From: an uncultured Flavobacteriales bacterium
GTDB taxonomy: Bacteria; Bacteroidota; Bacteroidia; Flavobacteriales_E; Vicingaceae
DNA: 56,678 bases
Direction: 5' to 3'
NCBI GenBank assembly: GCA_913048175.1
Contig: CAJWVX010000003.1
Span: forward strand, 1-56,678
Shown: one piece after another, positions 45,252 to 54,621 of the stretch
How the letters are laid out: each line of letters starts with the position of its first letter
Numbering within the stretch: position 1 is the first letter of the stretch
Program-made: the position numbers and the translations under genes
The notes under the pieces: generated by a model
What the model was told of the DNA's origin: nothing
What the model saw: only the letters and a program-made list of their open reading frames with translations
Database searches by the model: none

Positions 45252-46244
45252 TTATAATTTAGCTAAAACCTCTTTAACTTGTGTAGCCTCTAATCTAGGA
45301 CCAAATTTAGTTACTACTGTTGAAGATGCTAATGAAGCAAGTTTACCTGCATCTGCATAGCTTTTTCCATTAGTAATTCCATATAAGAAAGCTCCAGCAA
45401 ACAAATCTCCAGCTCCGTTTGAATCAATAGCCTCTACTTTATTTGGAGCGATATCAATATATTTATCTCCATCAAAAATAACAGCTCCTTTTTCCCCAAG
45501 GGTAATTACATACCTCTTGGCAGCTTTCTTTAATCCTTCCTTAGCATCAGAAATGTTTTCTGTATCGGTATAAAGCATAGCCTCTTCCTCATTACAAAAT
45601 AACAAATCAACACCATCACCAACTACCATTTGCATTGGTTCTTTAAAATATTTGACCATTGCTGGATCAGAGAATGTTATTGCAGTTTTAACTCCATTAT
45701 CTTCAGCTAATTTCTTAGCGTATTTCATAGCATCTTGCCCATTTTCTGATGTTACCAAGTAACCTTCAATATATAAATACTCAGAACCTTTAAGAGCACT
45801 CTCCTTTATCTCAGATCTAGAGTAATCTGCAGTAATACCTAAAAATGTATTCATAGTTCGTGATGCATCTTCACTAGTCATTACCAAACACTTCCCAGTA
45901 ATTCCTGATTCTAAATCATGCCCTTGAAGGTTTGAATCTACACCATTAGATGTTAAATCTGTTTTGTAGAAGTTTCCTAACTCATCATTTGCAACTTTAC
46001 AGGAATAATAACTTGAACCACCAAATTGACTTACAGCAATAATTGAGTTAGCAGCAGAACCACCACACTGTTTATTACTCTTACTCATATTGATGGCATT
46101 AGAGATTCTGGTTTGATTTTCTTCATCTACCAAAGTCATTAACCCTTTTTCTATACTATGATCTTGTAAAAATTGATCATCAACTTCTGTTACTATATCT
46201 ACTAAGGCATTGCCTATTCCGTATACATTATACTTTTCGCTCAT
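45252..46244 (-). CDS. PfkB-family carbohydrate/nucleoside kinase, adenosine kinase-like
   Basis: 330 aa. Ribokinase-fold features: YGIGNALVDIV at the N terminus, QCGGSAANSIIAVSQFGG (first PfkB signature), the ITGKCLVMTSEDASRTMNTF region and the ATP-side signature EAIDSNGAGDLFAGAFL, where D is the catalytic base and GAGD the anion hole. The sequence pattern, including the early DIVTEVDD and the T-MNTFLG motif, is that of the adenosine kinase-like group common in Bacteroidota and Alphaproteobacteria. The true substrate could be adenosine, inosine/guanosine or a sugar. Monocistronic, with its own -7 element. Confidence 0.85.
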   Translation of the reverse strand: MSEKYNVYGIGNALVDIVTEVDDQFLQDHSIEKGLMTLVDEENQTRISNAINMSKSNKQCGGSAANSIIAVSQFGGSSYYSCKVANDELGNFYKTDLTSNGVDSNLQGHDLESGITGKCLVMTSEDASRTMNTFLGITADYSRSEIKESALKGSEYLYIEGYLVTSENGQDAMKYAKKLAEDNGVKTAITFSDPAMVKYFKEPMQMVVGDGVDLLFCNEEEAMLYTDTENISDAKEGLKKAAKRYVITLGEKGAVIFDGDKYIDIAPNKVEAIDSNGAGDLFAGAFLYGITNGKSYADAGKLASLASSTVVTKFGPRLEATQVKEVLAKL

Positions 46245-46276
46245 TCCGTATTTTATATATTAATTTAATTTTTTTA

Positions 46277-46284
46277 CAAATATA
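46277..46284 (-). promoter_or_regulatory. Predicted -7 element of the PfkB kinase gene
   Basis: The minus strand reads TATATTTG, an exact TAnnTTTG match, placing transcription start about 25 bases before the ATG. No clear upstream element. Confidence 0.4.
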
Positions 46285-46340
46285 GTTGTATAATCTAAAA
46301 CTTTCTATTAATATTGCAGCCGAATTGATATTTATATCAT

Positions 46341-46417
46341 TCCTCCTTAGCTCAGTTGGTTAGAGCATCTGACTGTTAATCAGAGGGTCCAAGGTTCGAG
46401 TCCTTGAGGGGGAGCCA
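46341..46417 (+). tRNA. tRNA-Asn (anticodon GTT)
   Basis: Acceptor arm TCCTCCT pairs with AGGGGGA (one G-T pair). D arm GCTCAGTTGGTTAGAGC, anticodon arm CTGACTGTTAATCAG with GTT, T arm with GGTTCGAGTCC, discriminator G. CCA is encoded in the gene (46415-46417), in contrast to the tRNA-Leu gene of this window. Confidence 0.96.
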
Positions 46418-46423
46418 AGCAAT

Positions 46424-46463
46424 AAAAAGGGTTGAAAGTTTAAACTTTTAACCCTTTTTTTAT
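46424..46463 (+). terminator. Terminator of tRNA-Asn
   Basis: AAAAGGGTT-AAAGTTT / AAACTTT-AACCCTTTT form a long, nearly perfect stem with a T-run after it. Confidence 0.8.
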
Positions 46464-46577
46464 TTAGACTCAAAAAATCTATTAGTTTAAATCTAAGCAA
46501 ACGTCTTATTTTTTTTTAGAATTTTTTTTTTTTGCTATTTATAAGTATATTACATATTGTTACACGTATAAATACTT

Positions 46578-49013
46578 ATGTTAAAACCGTATTCTTACCT
46601 ACTAATATTAATCCTTTGTTGTTGTTCATCTCTCGCTCAACAACAATCAAAGCGCGCAAGTAAGTTTTTTAATAAAGGATTATATGACGATGCGTTAACC
46701 CAATACCTTCTCTTAGACATAAATATACTTAGCGACAATGATAATCTTAGGATAGGTACTTGCTGTTTTATTTCTAATAAAAACATTGAAATAGGAATTA
46801 AGCATTTAGAAAATTACATCTTTAATTCCGACTCAATCATTCCTGTTTCTTATTTTTATTTAGGAAGCTTACTCCATAAAAACTATCAATTTAATGAGGC
46901 AATACAGAATCTCCAAAATTTTTTACAAAAATTAGATTCAGAATTATCAAATGGAAATATTGATAATAAAACTCATTCTCAATTTAAAAAGGAAGCTGAA
47001 GCCCTAATTTCATATTGCAATTACGGTAAACCGATGTTAAAATCTCCAAGAAATGTTTTAGTTGAAAACTTAGGAGAGAATATAAATAGTGAGTACCAAG
47101 AATATGCACCGGCAATTTCATTGGATGAAAAGGTGTTAATTTTCACATCTCGAAGACCTGAAAATAATGCAAATAAAAAACCAAAAGATGACAACTATTT
47201 TGAAAAAATCTTCTCTTCAGAATTGTTAAAAGGTAGTATACTTGAAATATCCAAAACAAAATCTGAGTCCGGATTTTTTAATTTAAAAACAGATTTTGAG
47301 TATTCTTCTCCAATAAAACTTCCTGAAATAATAAATGGAGACAATCATAATGCGAGTATCCAAATCTCTAATGATGGTCAAAAATTATACTTCTATAGAG
47401 ATTCAGACGTATGGACAACAATAAAGGAGGAGAGTGCTTGGACTGAACCGCAAAAACTAACTGACTTTAGTACAGATTTTTTTGAACCTTCTGTTTACAT
47501 CACTTTAGATGAAAAAATGATGTACATAACGAGTGAAAAAGAAGGCGGCTTTGGTAAATTGGATATTTATGTATCTACAAAAGACAGTAATGGAAATTGG
47601 TCTGTTATGGAAAATTTAGGCTCTAAAATAAACACCCTTGGAGATGAGGATATTTCTTACGTAAGTCCCGATAATCAAACTATCTATTTTTCTTCAAAAG
47701 GACACTCTAGCATGGGTGGATATGATATTTTCAAATCAATAAAGAAAAATGGAGAATGGAGCTCTCCAATAAATATGGGAAGTCCTGTTAACACGCCATA
47801 TGATGATGCATTTTTTATAATGACTCCAAAATACAATAGAGGATACTACTCCTCTGATAGAGGAGAGGGAAAGGGTGGTATGGATTTATATAGACTGACA
47901 TTTACAGATGAGCGAAATCCTTTGGCTGAATTAGCAGGACTCGTTTTAATAGGAGATTCAATGGTTCCTGCAAAATCAAAAATTACAATGATAGAACTCG
48001 GTGATTCAGTTAGTTCAGTTCAAAAATCTAGAGAATCAACTGGCGAGTATTTACTACTGGTTGAGCATGGTAAAAAATATGAAATGTATGTAGAAACTGA
48101 GGGGTTTGCTCCATATAAAAAAGTGTTTGAAATACCCGAACAAATGGAGTACTTCCAATTATATCAAGAAATACATCATGTGTACTTAAAAGACTCAAAA
48201 GGAAATATAATTGGGCAAGAAATCATCACCCATAACGCTTTTAATAATATTGAAAAAGAAATAAGAAACGATACGTTAAAAGAAGTGCAAAATGACACTT
48301 TAAAAGAAGTACAAAATGACACCCTTAAACAATACTTTACGAAAGAAATTTATTCGGAATTTGTTAGAGACACATCCAATTCTTCCGTTCAAAGTTTTGT
48401 AGATGTTAAATTCTATATTAATGAAGACTCTCTAATCTCATTACTAAATAATGATACCACTCTAAAATTAATCTTCCCCGACATTACCGAAATTTCTTTT
48501 CTCTATAATGAAGATCCTGATTTTAGATTGGCAATAAATTCTTATGTTGAAAGTAAAAAAATAACGCTTGATTACTTGAAAGATAAAACAATTTTACAAA
48601 ATAAAATTGATACTAAAGAAGAGTTAACAGACTCCATAGCTGAGTTAGCTTCAATCAAGGCAATGGAGAGTGTTATCTTTTTTGATTTTAACAAATCTCA
48701 TATCCAATCTAGTGCAAAAATAAAGCTTAAATTGCTTTGTGATTTTATGCAGAAATATCCGAGCATTAATTTTTTAATTAAAGGACATTCCGATTCAAAA
48801 GGCACTGATAACTATAACAATAATCTCTCTTTAAAAAGAGCAAAACAGGTTTACACCTATGTATTGTCTAAAGGAATAAGTAGCCATAGATTAAAATTTA
48901 AAGGTTATGGATCCAGTAAGCCTACTGGCACATCTAATGTTTTAATAAACCGTAAAGATAATGTTACTGAAAGAGAGTTAGATAGGCGTGTGGAATTTGA
49001 ATTAATTAAATAA
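46578..49013 (+). CDS. OmpA-family protein with TPR and WD40-like repeats, PorE-like
   Basis: 811 aa. N terminus (LLILILCCCSS) is a signal, probably with a lipidated cysteine. Order: TPR-like helices (about 25-145; FFNKGLYDDALTQYLLL, YQFNEAIQNLQNFLQKL), PD40/WD40-like propeller repeats (about 160-450; EYAPAISLDEKVLIFTS, FEPSVYITLDEKMMYITSE, DEDISYVSPDNQTIYFSSKG, YDDAFFIMTPKYNRGYYSSD), a CarboxypepD-like sandwich (about 450-530), a coil with three NDTLKEVQ repeats, and a peptidoglycan-binding OmpA domain (IFFDFNKSHIQSSAKIKL, IKGHSDSKGTDNYN, RAKQVYTYV). This is the layout of PorE, the T9SS protein that anchors the secretion machinery to peptidoglycan. The two genes beyond it encode T9SS cargo. 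A paralogue outside T9SS is possible. Confidence 0.8.
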   Translation: MLKPYSYLLILILCCCSSLAQQQSKRASKFFNKGLYDDALTQYLLLDINILSDNDNLRIGTCCFISNKNIEIGIKHLENYIFNSDSIIPVSYFYLGSLLHKNYQFNEAIQNLQNFLQKLDSELSNGNIDNKTHSQFKKEAEALISYCNYGKPMLKSPRNVLVENLGENINSEYQEYAPAISLDEKVLIFTSRRPENNANKKPKDDNYFEKIFSSELLKGSILEISKTKSESGFFNLKTDFEYSSPIKLPEIINGDNHNASIQISNDGQKLYFYRDSDVWTTIKEESAWTEPQKLTDFSTDFFEPSVYITLDEKMMYITSEKEGGFGKLDIYVSTKDSNGNWSVMENLGSKINTLGDEDISYVSPDNQTIYFSSKGHSSMGGYDIFKSIKKNGEWSSPINMGSPVNTPYDDAFFIMTPKYNRGYYSSDRGEGKGGMDLYRLTFTDERNPLAELAGLVLIGDSMVPAKSKITMIELGDSVSSVQKSRESTGEYLLLVEHGKKYEMYVETEGFAPYKKVFEIPEQMEYFQLYQEIHHVYLKDSKGNIIGQEIITHNAFNNIEKEIRNDTLKEVQNDTLKEVQNDTLKQYFTKEIYSEFVRDTSNSSVQSFVDVKFYINEDSLISLLNNDTTLKLIFPDITEISFLYNEDPDFRLAINSYVESKKITLDYLKDKTILQNKIDTKEELTDSIAELASIKAMESVIFFDFNKSHIQSSAKIKLKLLCDFMQKYPSINFLIKGHSDSKGTDNYNNNLSLKRAKQVYTYVLSKGISSHRLKFKGYGSSKPTGTSNVLINRKDNVTERELDRRVEFELIK
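48267..48332 (+). repeat. 24-base tandem repeat inside the PorE-like gene
   Basis: Three units encode NDTLKEVQ, NDTLKEVQ and NDTLKQ, with synonymous differences between copies. The DNA can expand or contract in steps of 8 codons without loss of frame. Confidence 0.8.
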
Positions 49014-49045
49014 AGAACTCTTATGATGGGTATGCTATAACAACC

Positions 49046-51295
49046 CTAATTCTTCAAAATCTTAGCCCTAAATCTTTTTTCTAGATTGCTGTATATTAAA
49101 AAATACATTCCTGAAGGAAATTTTGATATATCAACTTTTAAGATCTTTTGAGAAACCTTCTGACTAAACATTACTTTTCCTACAACATCATACACCTGGA
49201 TTGTTGTACCATAAATAAGATTATCTCCTAAATCAACATTTAATTCATCGTTAGCTGGGTTTGGATACAGTTTAATGATCGATATTTCAGTTTCTTCATC
49301 ATTTACTGCAACAAAGGCAGAGTCGCCTATAAACAGCGTTAATCCTCCCGACTTATTTCCAATTACAACATCTAACATATTATCATTATTAATATCTTCC
49401 ATAGCAATTGTAGAACTAGCTCCTTCCCATAAATCTTGAAATGACGAATCAACAGAAAACGTTCCTGTTAAATTGCCCTCAATATTCCCAAATTGATAGA
49501 TAAATCCATTTTCGGATCCAGACAAAATCTTATAACTACCTGCAACCTCGTAAACGAAAGGGGCGCTATTCCCTAAAAACTCACCGTACTTTAAAGTATT
49601 TACCATTCCTAAAGAATCTGTTATTAAAGAAAATGTTGGCAACGCAGAAGTTCCTATGTTTTCAAAATAACTTATATATCCGTTTTGCTTGCCCACAACA
49701 AGATCTAACAAGGCATCTCTATTTAAGTCAATTAATTGTGGTGTAGCATTTTTACCAACATCAATTCCTAAATATTTAGCTTGATTTAAAACCAAATTCA
49801 TACTACTACCAGCACCAGCTGTATTTTCAAAATAATGTAAATTTCCGCTAAAATCTCCAAGCATCATATCTTGATCACCATCTCCATCAACATCTCCAAA
49901 AGTTGGAACTAAAGTAAACGCCTTGGCATTGTTTGTTAAATCCAATGTTAGATTAGAAATATTTGCATAATTTGAATCTACTAACTGAAATACAGGAACT
50001 GTTAATGTCCCTATGTTTTGATATAGCCATAATGAAGAAACATAGTATTCAGGAATACTATTGTCAAACAGTCCAAAATTTCCTACCACAACATCCATTT
50101 TACCATCAGCATTATAATCGACAAATGCAGGATGTGAACCTGAACCGACCTCAATCATTCCTTCTTGCAAAAAAGAGTTGGTTAAAAAATTAAAATCTGG
50201 TTTATCGCTTGTATTTGAATTTAAATAACTCCAAACATTTTTAGAATTAGAACAAAGAGATTCTGCATTAGTTGAACTAATTAAATCTTTTACTCCATCG
50301 TTATTAATATCTAAATAATAACCTGCCAAGAATTGATCAAATTTTAAAGGAATAGTATTTGTATAAGTTGCTGGGAAATTACTCTGCTGAGCTGTTATTG
50401 AAGACTCTGTAAAATCGGAACTTGCATCACTATTAATTAGTAATAATAAATTATCAAAAGAACTTCCTCCAATAACTAATTCTTTGGTTTTGTTAGAGTC
50501 AACATCCAATGTAAACAAAGATGAGCCTCCGAGATGCTTATTAACCCCAACTGTTTTTTCTGGATTATTAATATTATTAAAACAGGTATCATACAACACT
50601 ACTTTGTTTTGCCCTGAAAATTCTTCTATAAACCCCCAACACTTGTTTCGTATTTGAAAATCTAAACTATCACAATTTCCATTTTTCTCTATCGATAAGT
50701 TTTTTAGATATTCAATTCTATTTCCAATTATACTTAACCTTAAAAAATCTAAATCTCCATCATTATCAATATCATCTATTGCAGGAATATCAGTAGAATA
50801 TACAAAAATGTTTACAAAATTAGGAATTGAAGAGTCAGGCTGAGCGTCAAACAAAAGACTTTCTTTTTCCACTTCAAACTCTAATTGAGTTGTTGATGTA
50901 TTTTTGTAAACCTTAACCTCTCCTGAAGAGGAGGTGAAAATATCGGCATTGCCATCACAATTAAAATCTCTTAGTAAAACCCAATTTTTAAGACCTGAAG
51001 GGAAAAGTTTTATATACTCTGGAGCATGGATATAAGATATCTGATTGGCGATACCTGAATTAATAAAAGTTGAAATTCTATTTCCTGATCTATCAAAAAC
51101 AAAAAGATCTTTTATTCCATCTAAATCAAGGTCAATTTCAGAAAATTGAACAGAATTAAAGCCTCCAGCCCAAGGATTTAATAACGTATCTCCATCAAAG
51201 TTGAGAACAACAAATTGATCGTTTCTTACAAAGCTGTTTTGAGCCGAAAGAAAAACAAAAGAGCATAAACCAAATACTAATAATAAATATCTCAT
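49046..51295 (-). CDS. Secreted FG-GAP/VCBS-repeat protein with type A T9SS domain
   Basis: 749 aa. Signal peptide (YLLLVFGLCSFVFLSAQ). The body has many FG-GAP/VCBS-like calcium-binding loops: FSEIDLDLDGIKDLFVFDRS, LRDFNCDGNADIFTS, IDDIDNDGDLDFLRL, DINNDGVKDLISS, VDYNADGKMDVVVGNFG, FGDVDGDGDQDMMLGD, LIDLNRDALLDLVVGK, EDINNDNMLDVVIGN. They form a beta-propeller. The end is a type A sorting domain: IIKLYPNPANDELNVDLGD, IQVYDVVGKVMFSQ, FPSGMYFLIYS. It starts 23 bases after the next cargo gene's stop, so the two form an operon. Cell-surface or released protein of unknown activity. Confidence 0.88.
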   Translation of the reverse strand: MRYLLLVFGLCSFVFLSAQNSFVRNDQFVVLNFDGDTLLNPWAGGFNSVQFSEIDLDLDGIKDLFVFDRSGNRISTFINSGIANQISYIHAPEYIKLFPSGLKNWVLLRDFNCDGNADIFTSSSGEVKVYKNTSTTQLEFEVEKESLLFDAQPDSSIPNFVNIFVYSTDIPAIDDIDNDGDLDFLRLSIIGNRIEYLKNLSIEKNGNCDSLDFQIRNKCWGFIEEFSGQNKVVLYDTCFNNINNPEKTVGVNKHLGGSSLFTLDVDSNKTKELVIGGSSFDNLLLLINSDASSDFTESSITAQQSNFPATYTNTIPLKFDQFLAGYYLDINNDGVKDLISSTNAESLCSNSKNVWSYLNSNTSDKPDFNFLTNSFLQEGMIEVGSGSHPAFVDYNADGKMDVVVGNFGLFDNSIPEYYVSSLWLYQNIGTLTVPVFQLVDSNYANISNLTLDLTNNAKAFTLVPTFGDVDGDGDQDMMLGDFSGNLHYFENTAGAGSSMNLVLNQAKYLGIDVGKNATPQLIDLNRDALLDLVVGKQNGYISYFENIGTSALPTFSLITDSLGMVNTLKYGEFLGNSAPFVYEVAGSYKILSGSENGFIYQFGNIEGNLTGTFSVDSSFQDLWEGASSTIAMEDINNDNMLDVVIGNKSGGLTLFIGDSAFVAVNDEETEISIIKLYPNPANDELNVDLGDNLIYGTTIQVYDVVGKVMFSQKVSQKILKVDISKFPSGMYFLIYSNLEKRFRAKILKN

Positions 51296-51318
51296 ACCTG
51301 TTTTATGCTCTTCATTTT

Positions 51319-53397
51319 TTAATGTTGAATTATAATTTTTTCTGAAGTCACACCATCCGCCCCATCAATTCTAACTTGGTAAATACCGTTAGACCACTCT
51401 TGTGTGTTTACTAACAACTGATTTGAAGTCATAACGTCATTTAAAACTAATCTACCTGTAGCATCATAAACCGAAACAGTTGTTGTTCCTACTAAAACAC
51501 CTTTTAAGTTCACTGCAAAATTATCTTTTGCAGGGTTAGGATAAACACTCAATTCATTCGCTAAAGCTTCTGAATCGATTCCAACAGTTGCACCATCAAT
51601 ACGGTTAACCGTATTTGCGTCATAATCAACATACCAGATTTTACCATTTGGACCAATCTTAACTCCCATTATTCCAGTTGCACCTGTTGCAATTCTTCCT
51701 AATTCGGTTGCTGGCATACTTGATATATCATAAATAATAACATCTCCAGTATTGTAATCACTTACAATCATTCTATCCTCTATTATATCTATACCAGAAG
51801 GCTCAACCAAACCAGTTGTTACTACATCATTCATTGTATAACCTGTAACATTTGTATACTCTACCAAAGGTTCAGTTTGACCAAATGCAGGTGTTCCACC
51901 ACTAACTCCAGTCCCTAATTCAATTCTAAGAACTCTATCGTTTCCATAATCAACACTATAAACCCAACCATTGCTTACCACTAAATGACTACTAACTTTT
52001 TCGTTTGGATCCATAGTAACATTAACACCAGGGTATCTTCTAACCGTTGCATCAGCGTGATAATCATTTCCAGGACCATGATCTTCAGCAAAATCATAAC
52101 GAACTATATCGCTAGTGTTACCATCAAAAATCCAAAATGCATTACCTGATTCATTCGCCATTCCCTGCCCCTGAGGTGACTCATGAAGCATATCTAAGTG
52201 ACTTCCATTTGTACCTGGACCTGCATTTTGAGCAAAAATATTTAAATCACTTGACCATAATGAAGGTCCCGTAAAAGGGTTTGGTTCTGTCCCCAAACTT
52301 CCATTAGCATTAAAAACGCCTTGAGAGGTACCAAAGTTAGTGTTTCCACTAAAAGCAATAGCTGTTGGTAAAGCCATAAAATGAAATGCATTTCCATCGA
52401 CTCTTTGTATATCAGTTTGACCAGCCTCACCTGCATTATCATAAATAACAACACTTCCTCCTTGAGCTCTTGTTCTTTTATTTACAACCCACAATTCTTT
52501 TCTCGCTAAATCTGGATGAAAATCTAAATCTGAAGGTTTATCCAATTGATCTCCAGAATTTCCTATTTGAGTTATTGTTGGTGTTACACCAATATAAGAA
52601 TCAATAATATTTGGAACTCCAGGAACAATATTTGAAACAAGGGTTACCGTATCATTAGCTCCATTTGTATCTCCATTACTTCCATTCACATTAGATGACC
52701 AAACCATAATAGAATGTTGTCCTAAAGGAGCATTCCATTGAGTAGGGTGAGTAAAAGCAACAGTTTGAGCATTTGCAATACTAAGACCTGTCAAAGGCAT
52801 TGTTACAGTAGCTGCACCATCAACACTATAATTAATATCTAAAGAGGTTATTGTTGTTGTTCCAGGATTAGAAATAACTCCTTTTATATCTTTTAAACCT
52901 TCACTATCATACAAAACAGGAGAAGAAACACTTACCAACCCAGCATCTATTGCTAATGGTTCAGAAGCACAAAAAGTCCATGTAGCATTTGCTCCAGCCC
53001 CCGTGTAACTACCTATTGTAAAACCATTTACCTTTACAACAAAGTCTCCTCCACCATCATTCCAATCATCAACAAATACTAAATCATAACAAGCACCCTC
53101 CGTTAAACACCAAGGTCCTTCATTATAAGTGAAGTTATTATTTTGATATCCGGCTCCAGCATTCTGAACTTGAGCTCCACCTCCATTACAACCAACTACA
53201 TTACTTCCTCCTGAAGCTAATGTTCCTGAACCACAAGCATTACCTGCAGGAACTATTTCCCAATAAGTTTCATATCCATAAGTATCAGTAGTAACATCTA
53301 ATGTCACCTCAATTTCACCTGCTAAACATTGTGCATTTACAAATTGAGCACTAAAAATAAGCACAGAGACAAGCCCAAGTAGTTTTATATTTTTCAT
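51319..53397 (-). CDS. Secreted NHL-like propeller protein with type A T9SS domain
   Basis: 692 aa. Signal peptide (LLGLVSVLIFSAQFVNAQ). A cysteine-rich N-terminal beta domain (residues about 20-150) is followed by a CARDB-like domain (about 155-260; GVISNPGTTTITSLDINYSV), then an NHL-like six-bladed propeller (about 270-620; LDKPSDLDFHPDLARKELWV, SSHLVVSNGWVYSVDYGNDR, LVEPSGIDIIEDRMIVSDYN, GVKIGPNGKIWYVDYDANTV). The sorting domain closes the chain: LSVYPNPAKDNFAVNLKG, VSVYDATGRLVLND, WSNGIYQVRI. First gene of the two-gene cargo operon. Such proteins often bind or process polymers, but no active site is recognised here. Confidence 0.88.
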   Translation of the reverse strand: MKNIKLLGLVSVLIFSAQFVNAQCLAGEIEVTLDVTTDTYGYETYWEIVPAGNACGSGTLASGGSNVVGCNGGGAQVQNAGAGYQNNNFTYNEGPWCLTEGACYDLVFVDDWNDGGGDFVVKVNGFTIGSYTGAGANATWTFCASEPLAIDAGLVSVSSPVLYDSEGLKDIKGVISNPGTTTITSLDINYSVDGAATVTMPLTGLSIANAQTVAFTHPTQWNAPLGQHSIMVWSSNVNGSNGDTNGANDTVTLVSNIVPGVPNIIDSYIGVTPTITQIGNSGDQLDKPSDLDFHPDLARKELWVVNKRTRAQGGSVVIYDNAGEAGQTDIQRVDGNAFHFMALPTAIAFSGNTNFGTSQGVFNANGSLGTEPNPFTGPSLWSSDLNIFAQNAGPGTNGSHLDMLHESPQGQGMANESGNAFWIFDGNTSDIVRYDFAEDHGPGNDYHADATVRRYPGVNVTMDPNEKVSSHLVVSNGWVYSVDYGNDRVLRIELGTGVSGGTPAFGQTEPLVEYTNVTGYTMNDVVTTGLVEPSGIDIIEDRMIVSDYNTGDVIIYDISSMPATELGRIATGATGIMGVKIGPNGKIWYVDYDANTVNRIDGATVGIDSEALANELSVYPNPAKDNFAVNLKGVLVGTTTVSVYDATGRLVLNDVMTSNQLLVNTQEWSNGIYQVRIDGADGVTSEKIIIQH

Positions 53398-53418
53398 GAT
53401 TTTAGTTTAGTAAAAGAG

Positions 53419-53451
53419 CTAAGTTAACATTCTGAATGGAACTTACCAAAA
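53419..53451 (-). promoter_or_regulatory. Predicted promoter of the T9SS cargo operon
   Basis: On the minus strand TTTTG (53447-53451), 20 bases, then TAACTTAG (53419-53426), a 7/8 match to TAnnTTTG. The start codon lies about 20 bases beyond. Confidence 0.45.
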
Positions 53452-53528
53452 CCAATATTATGTATTTTTTGGAAAGCTAGATTTTATAAATCATTTTATT
53501 ATGTATCAAATAGCAGAATAAATAGATG

Positions 53529-54503
53529 TTATTTTTTGAGGACAACAAAAGCTCCTTTAATCCCTTTCTTATTATTCAGGTATCTTAATTGAGCTGAAGC
53601 TTCTTCTTTAGAATTAAATTCACCGCATGTAATTTTCATCCATTCTCCAGATCTCTTTTTCGTTATTTTATATCTATCTAGCTTATTTTTTTTGCAATAA
53701 TAGTCCAACCTGGCTTGCGAGAATCTCGAAAGAGATAATAATTGAATCGTATAAGAATTACCTAATTGTGATTTTTCAGAAATAATTTCTTTTTTTTGTT
53801 CAGATGCTTCTTTCAAAGCGAATTCTTCTAACTCTTTTTTAACAACCAATTCCTTCGCTTTAGTTTCTTCAACAACTTTCAACGATGCAGCTTTTTCTTT
53901 TTGTTCCAATGCTTCTTTCAAAGCGAATTCCTCCAACTCTTTTTTAACAACCAATTCCTTCGCTTTAGTTTCTTCAACAACTTTCAATGATGCAGCCTCT
54001 TCTTTTTCTTTTTGTCCCAATGCTTCTTTCAAAGCGAATTCCTCCAACTCTTTTTTAACAGCTAACTCTTCATTAGCAGATATACCGGCATCTTCAGCTA
54101 ACCCTAAGTAAATTTTTGGTAAATCGACCTTTTTTTTCTCTTCATTTTTAGAATATTGAAACTCCACATGAAACGCAAAATCTCCTCCATTAGCTACCTC
54201 AAGACCTAAATCAATAATAATTTCTCCCGATGAAGGAACTGCCATGACATAAAACTTTATAAATTTTTCATTTCTATCAGAAAAAAAAGTATTTATCGGA
54301 GATGCCTTGTAGGTGTGGGTCTCATCAATTAAATATATTACCCTAGCAATATCAACTCCTTCCAGACCGCTTATGGTTGTTTTAATATTATAGCCGTTTA
54401 GCTCGACTGAAGGCACAACCTGATGCACACCTTTTACTTCTTGAGAACTCACACCCAACGAAATAATTAATCCAAGTATTAATAAAGCTATGTATTTTGT
54501 CAT
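53529..54503 (-). CDS. SPOR-domain secreted protein with internal repeats
   Basis: 324 aa from the ATG at 54503, which gives a proper signal peptide (YIALLILGLIISLGVSS); the frame extends 28 codons further but with a poor N terminus. Residues 21-135 form an unrecognised beta-rich domain. Residues 147-239 are a charged, helical repeat of about 35 residues (VVKKELEEFALKEALEQKEK followed by AASLKVVEETKAKEL) present twice in full and once in part, probably a coiled coil. The end (about 249-324) is a SPOR domain: YTIQLLSLSRFSQARLDYYC, EWMKITCGEFNSKEEASAQL. SPOR domains bind denuded peptidoglycan, so a role at division or in the envelope is likely. Confidence 0.8.
   Translation of the reverse strand: MTKYIALLILGLIISLGVSSQEVKGVHQVVPSVELNGYNIKTTISGLEGVDIARVIYLIDETHTYKASPINTFFSDRNEKFIKFYVMAVPSSGEIIIDLGLEVANGGDFAFHVEFQYSKNEEKKKVDLPKIYLGLAEDAGISANEELAVKKELEEFALKEALGQKEKEEAASLKVVEETKAKELVVKKELEEFALKEALEQKEKAASLKVVEETKAKELVVKKELEEFALKEASEQKKEIISEKSQLGNSYTIQLLSLSRFSQARLDYYCKKNKLDRYKITKKRSGEWMKITCGEFNSKEEASAQLRYLNNKKGIKGAFVVLKK
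53787..54065 (-). repeat. Tandem repeats of about 105-111 bases in the SPOR gene
   Basis: Two full units and one partial unit encode the 35-37-residue repeat described for the gene. The second and third copies are close to identical in DNA, indicating recent duplication. Confidence 0.85.
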
Positions 54504-54568
54504 AATAGTAAATTCTTGACTATAAAAATATAAAATGTTTTGGAACAGACTAATAAAGAGTTTCTTAC

Positions 54569-54606
54569 AATAAAAAAGTCCTGTCAAAATTGACAGGACT
54601 TTTTTA
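54569..54606. terminator. Bidirectional-type terminator downstream of kbl
   Basis: AAGTCCTGTCA and TGACAGGACTT form an 11-pair stem with A-run and T-run on the two sides. It ends the minus-strand kbl transcript before the SPOR gene. Confidence 0.85.
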
Positions 54607-54621
54607 TTGTGTTTTCTAGAA

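Noticed and set aside
53787-54065. CRISPR-like array
   Set aside because: The repeats are in frame, contiguous, have no spacers and encode a coiled coil.
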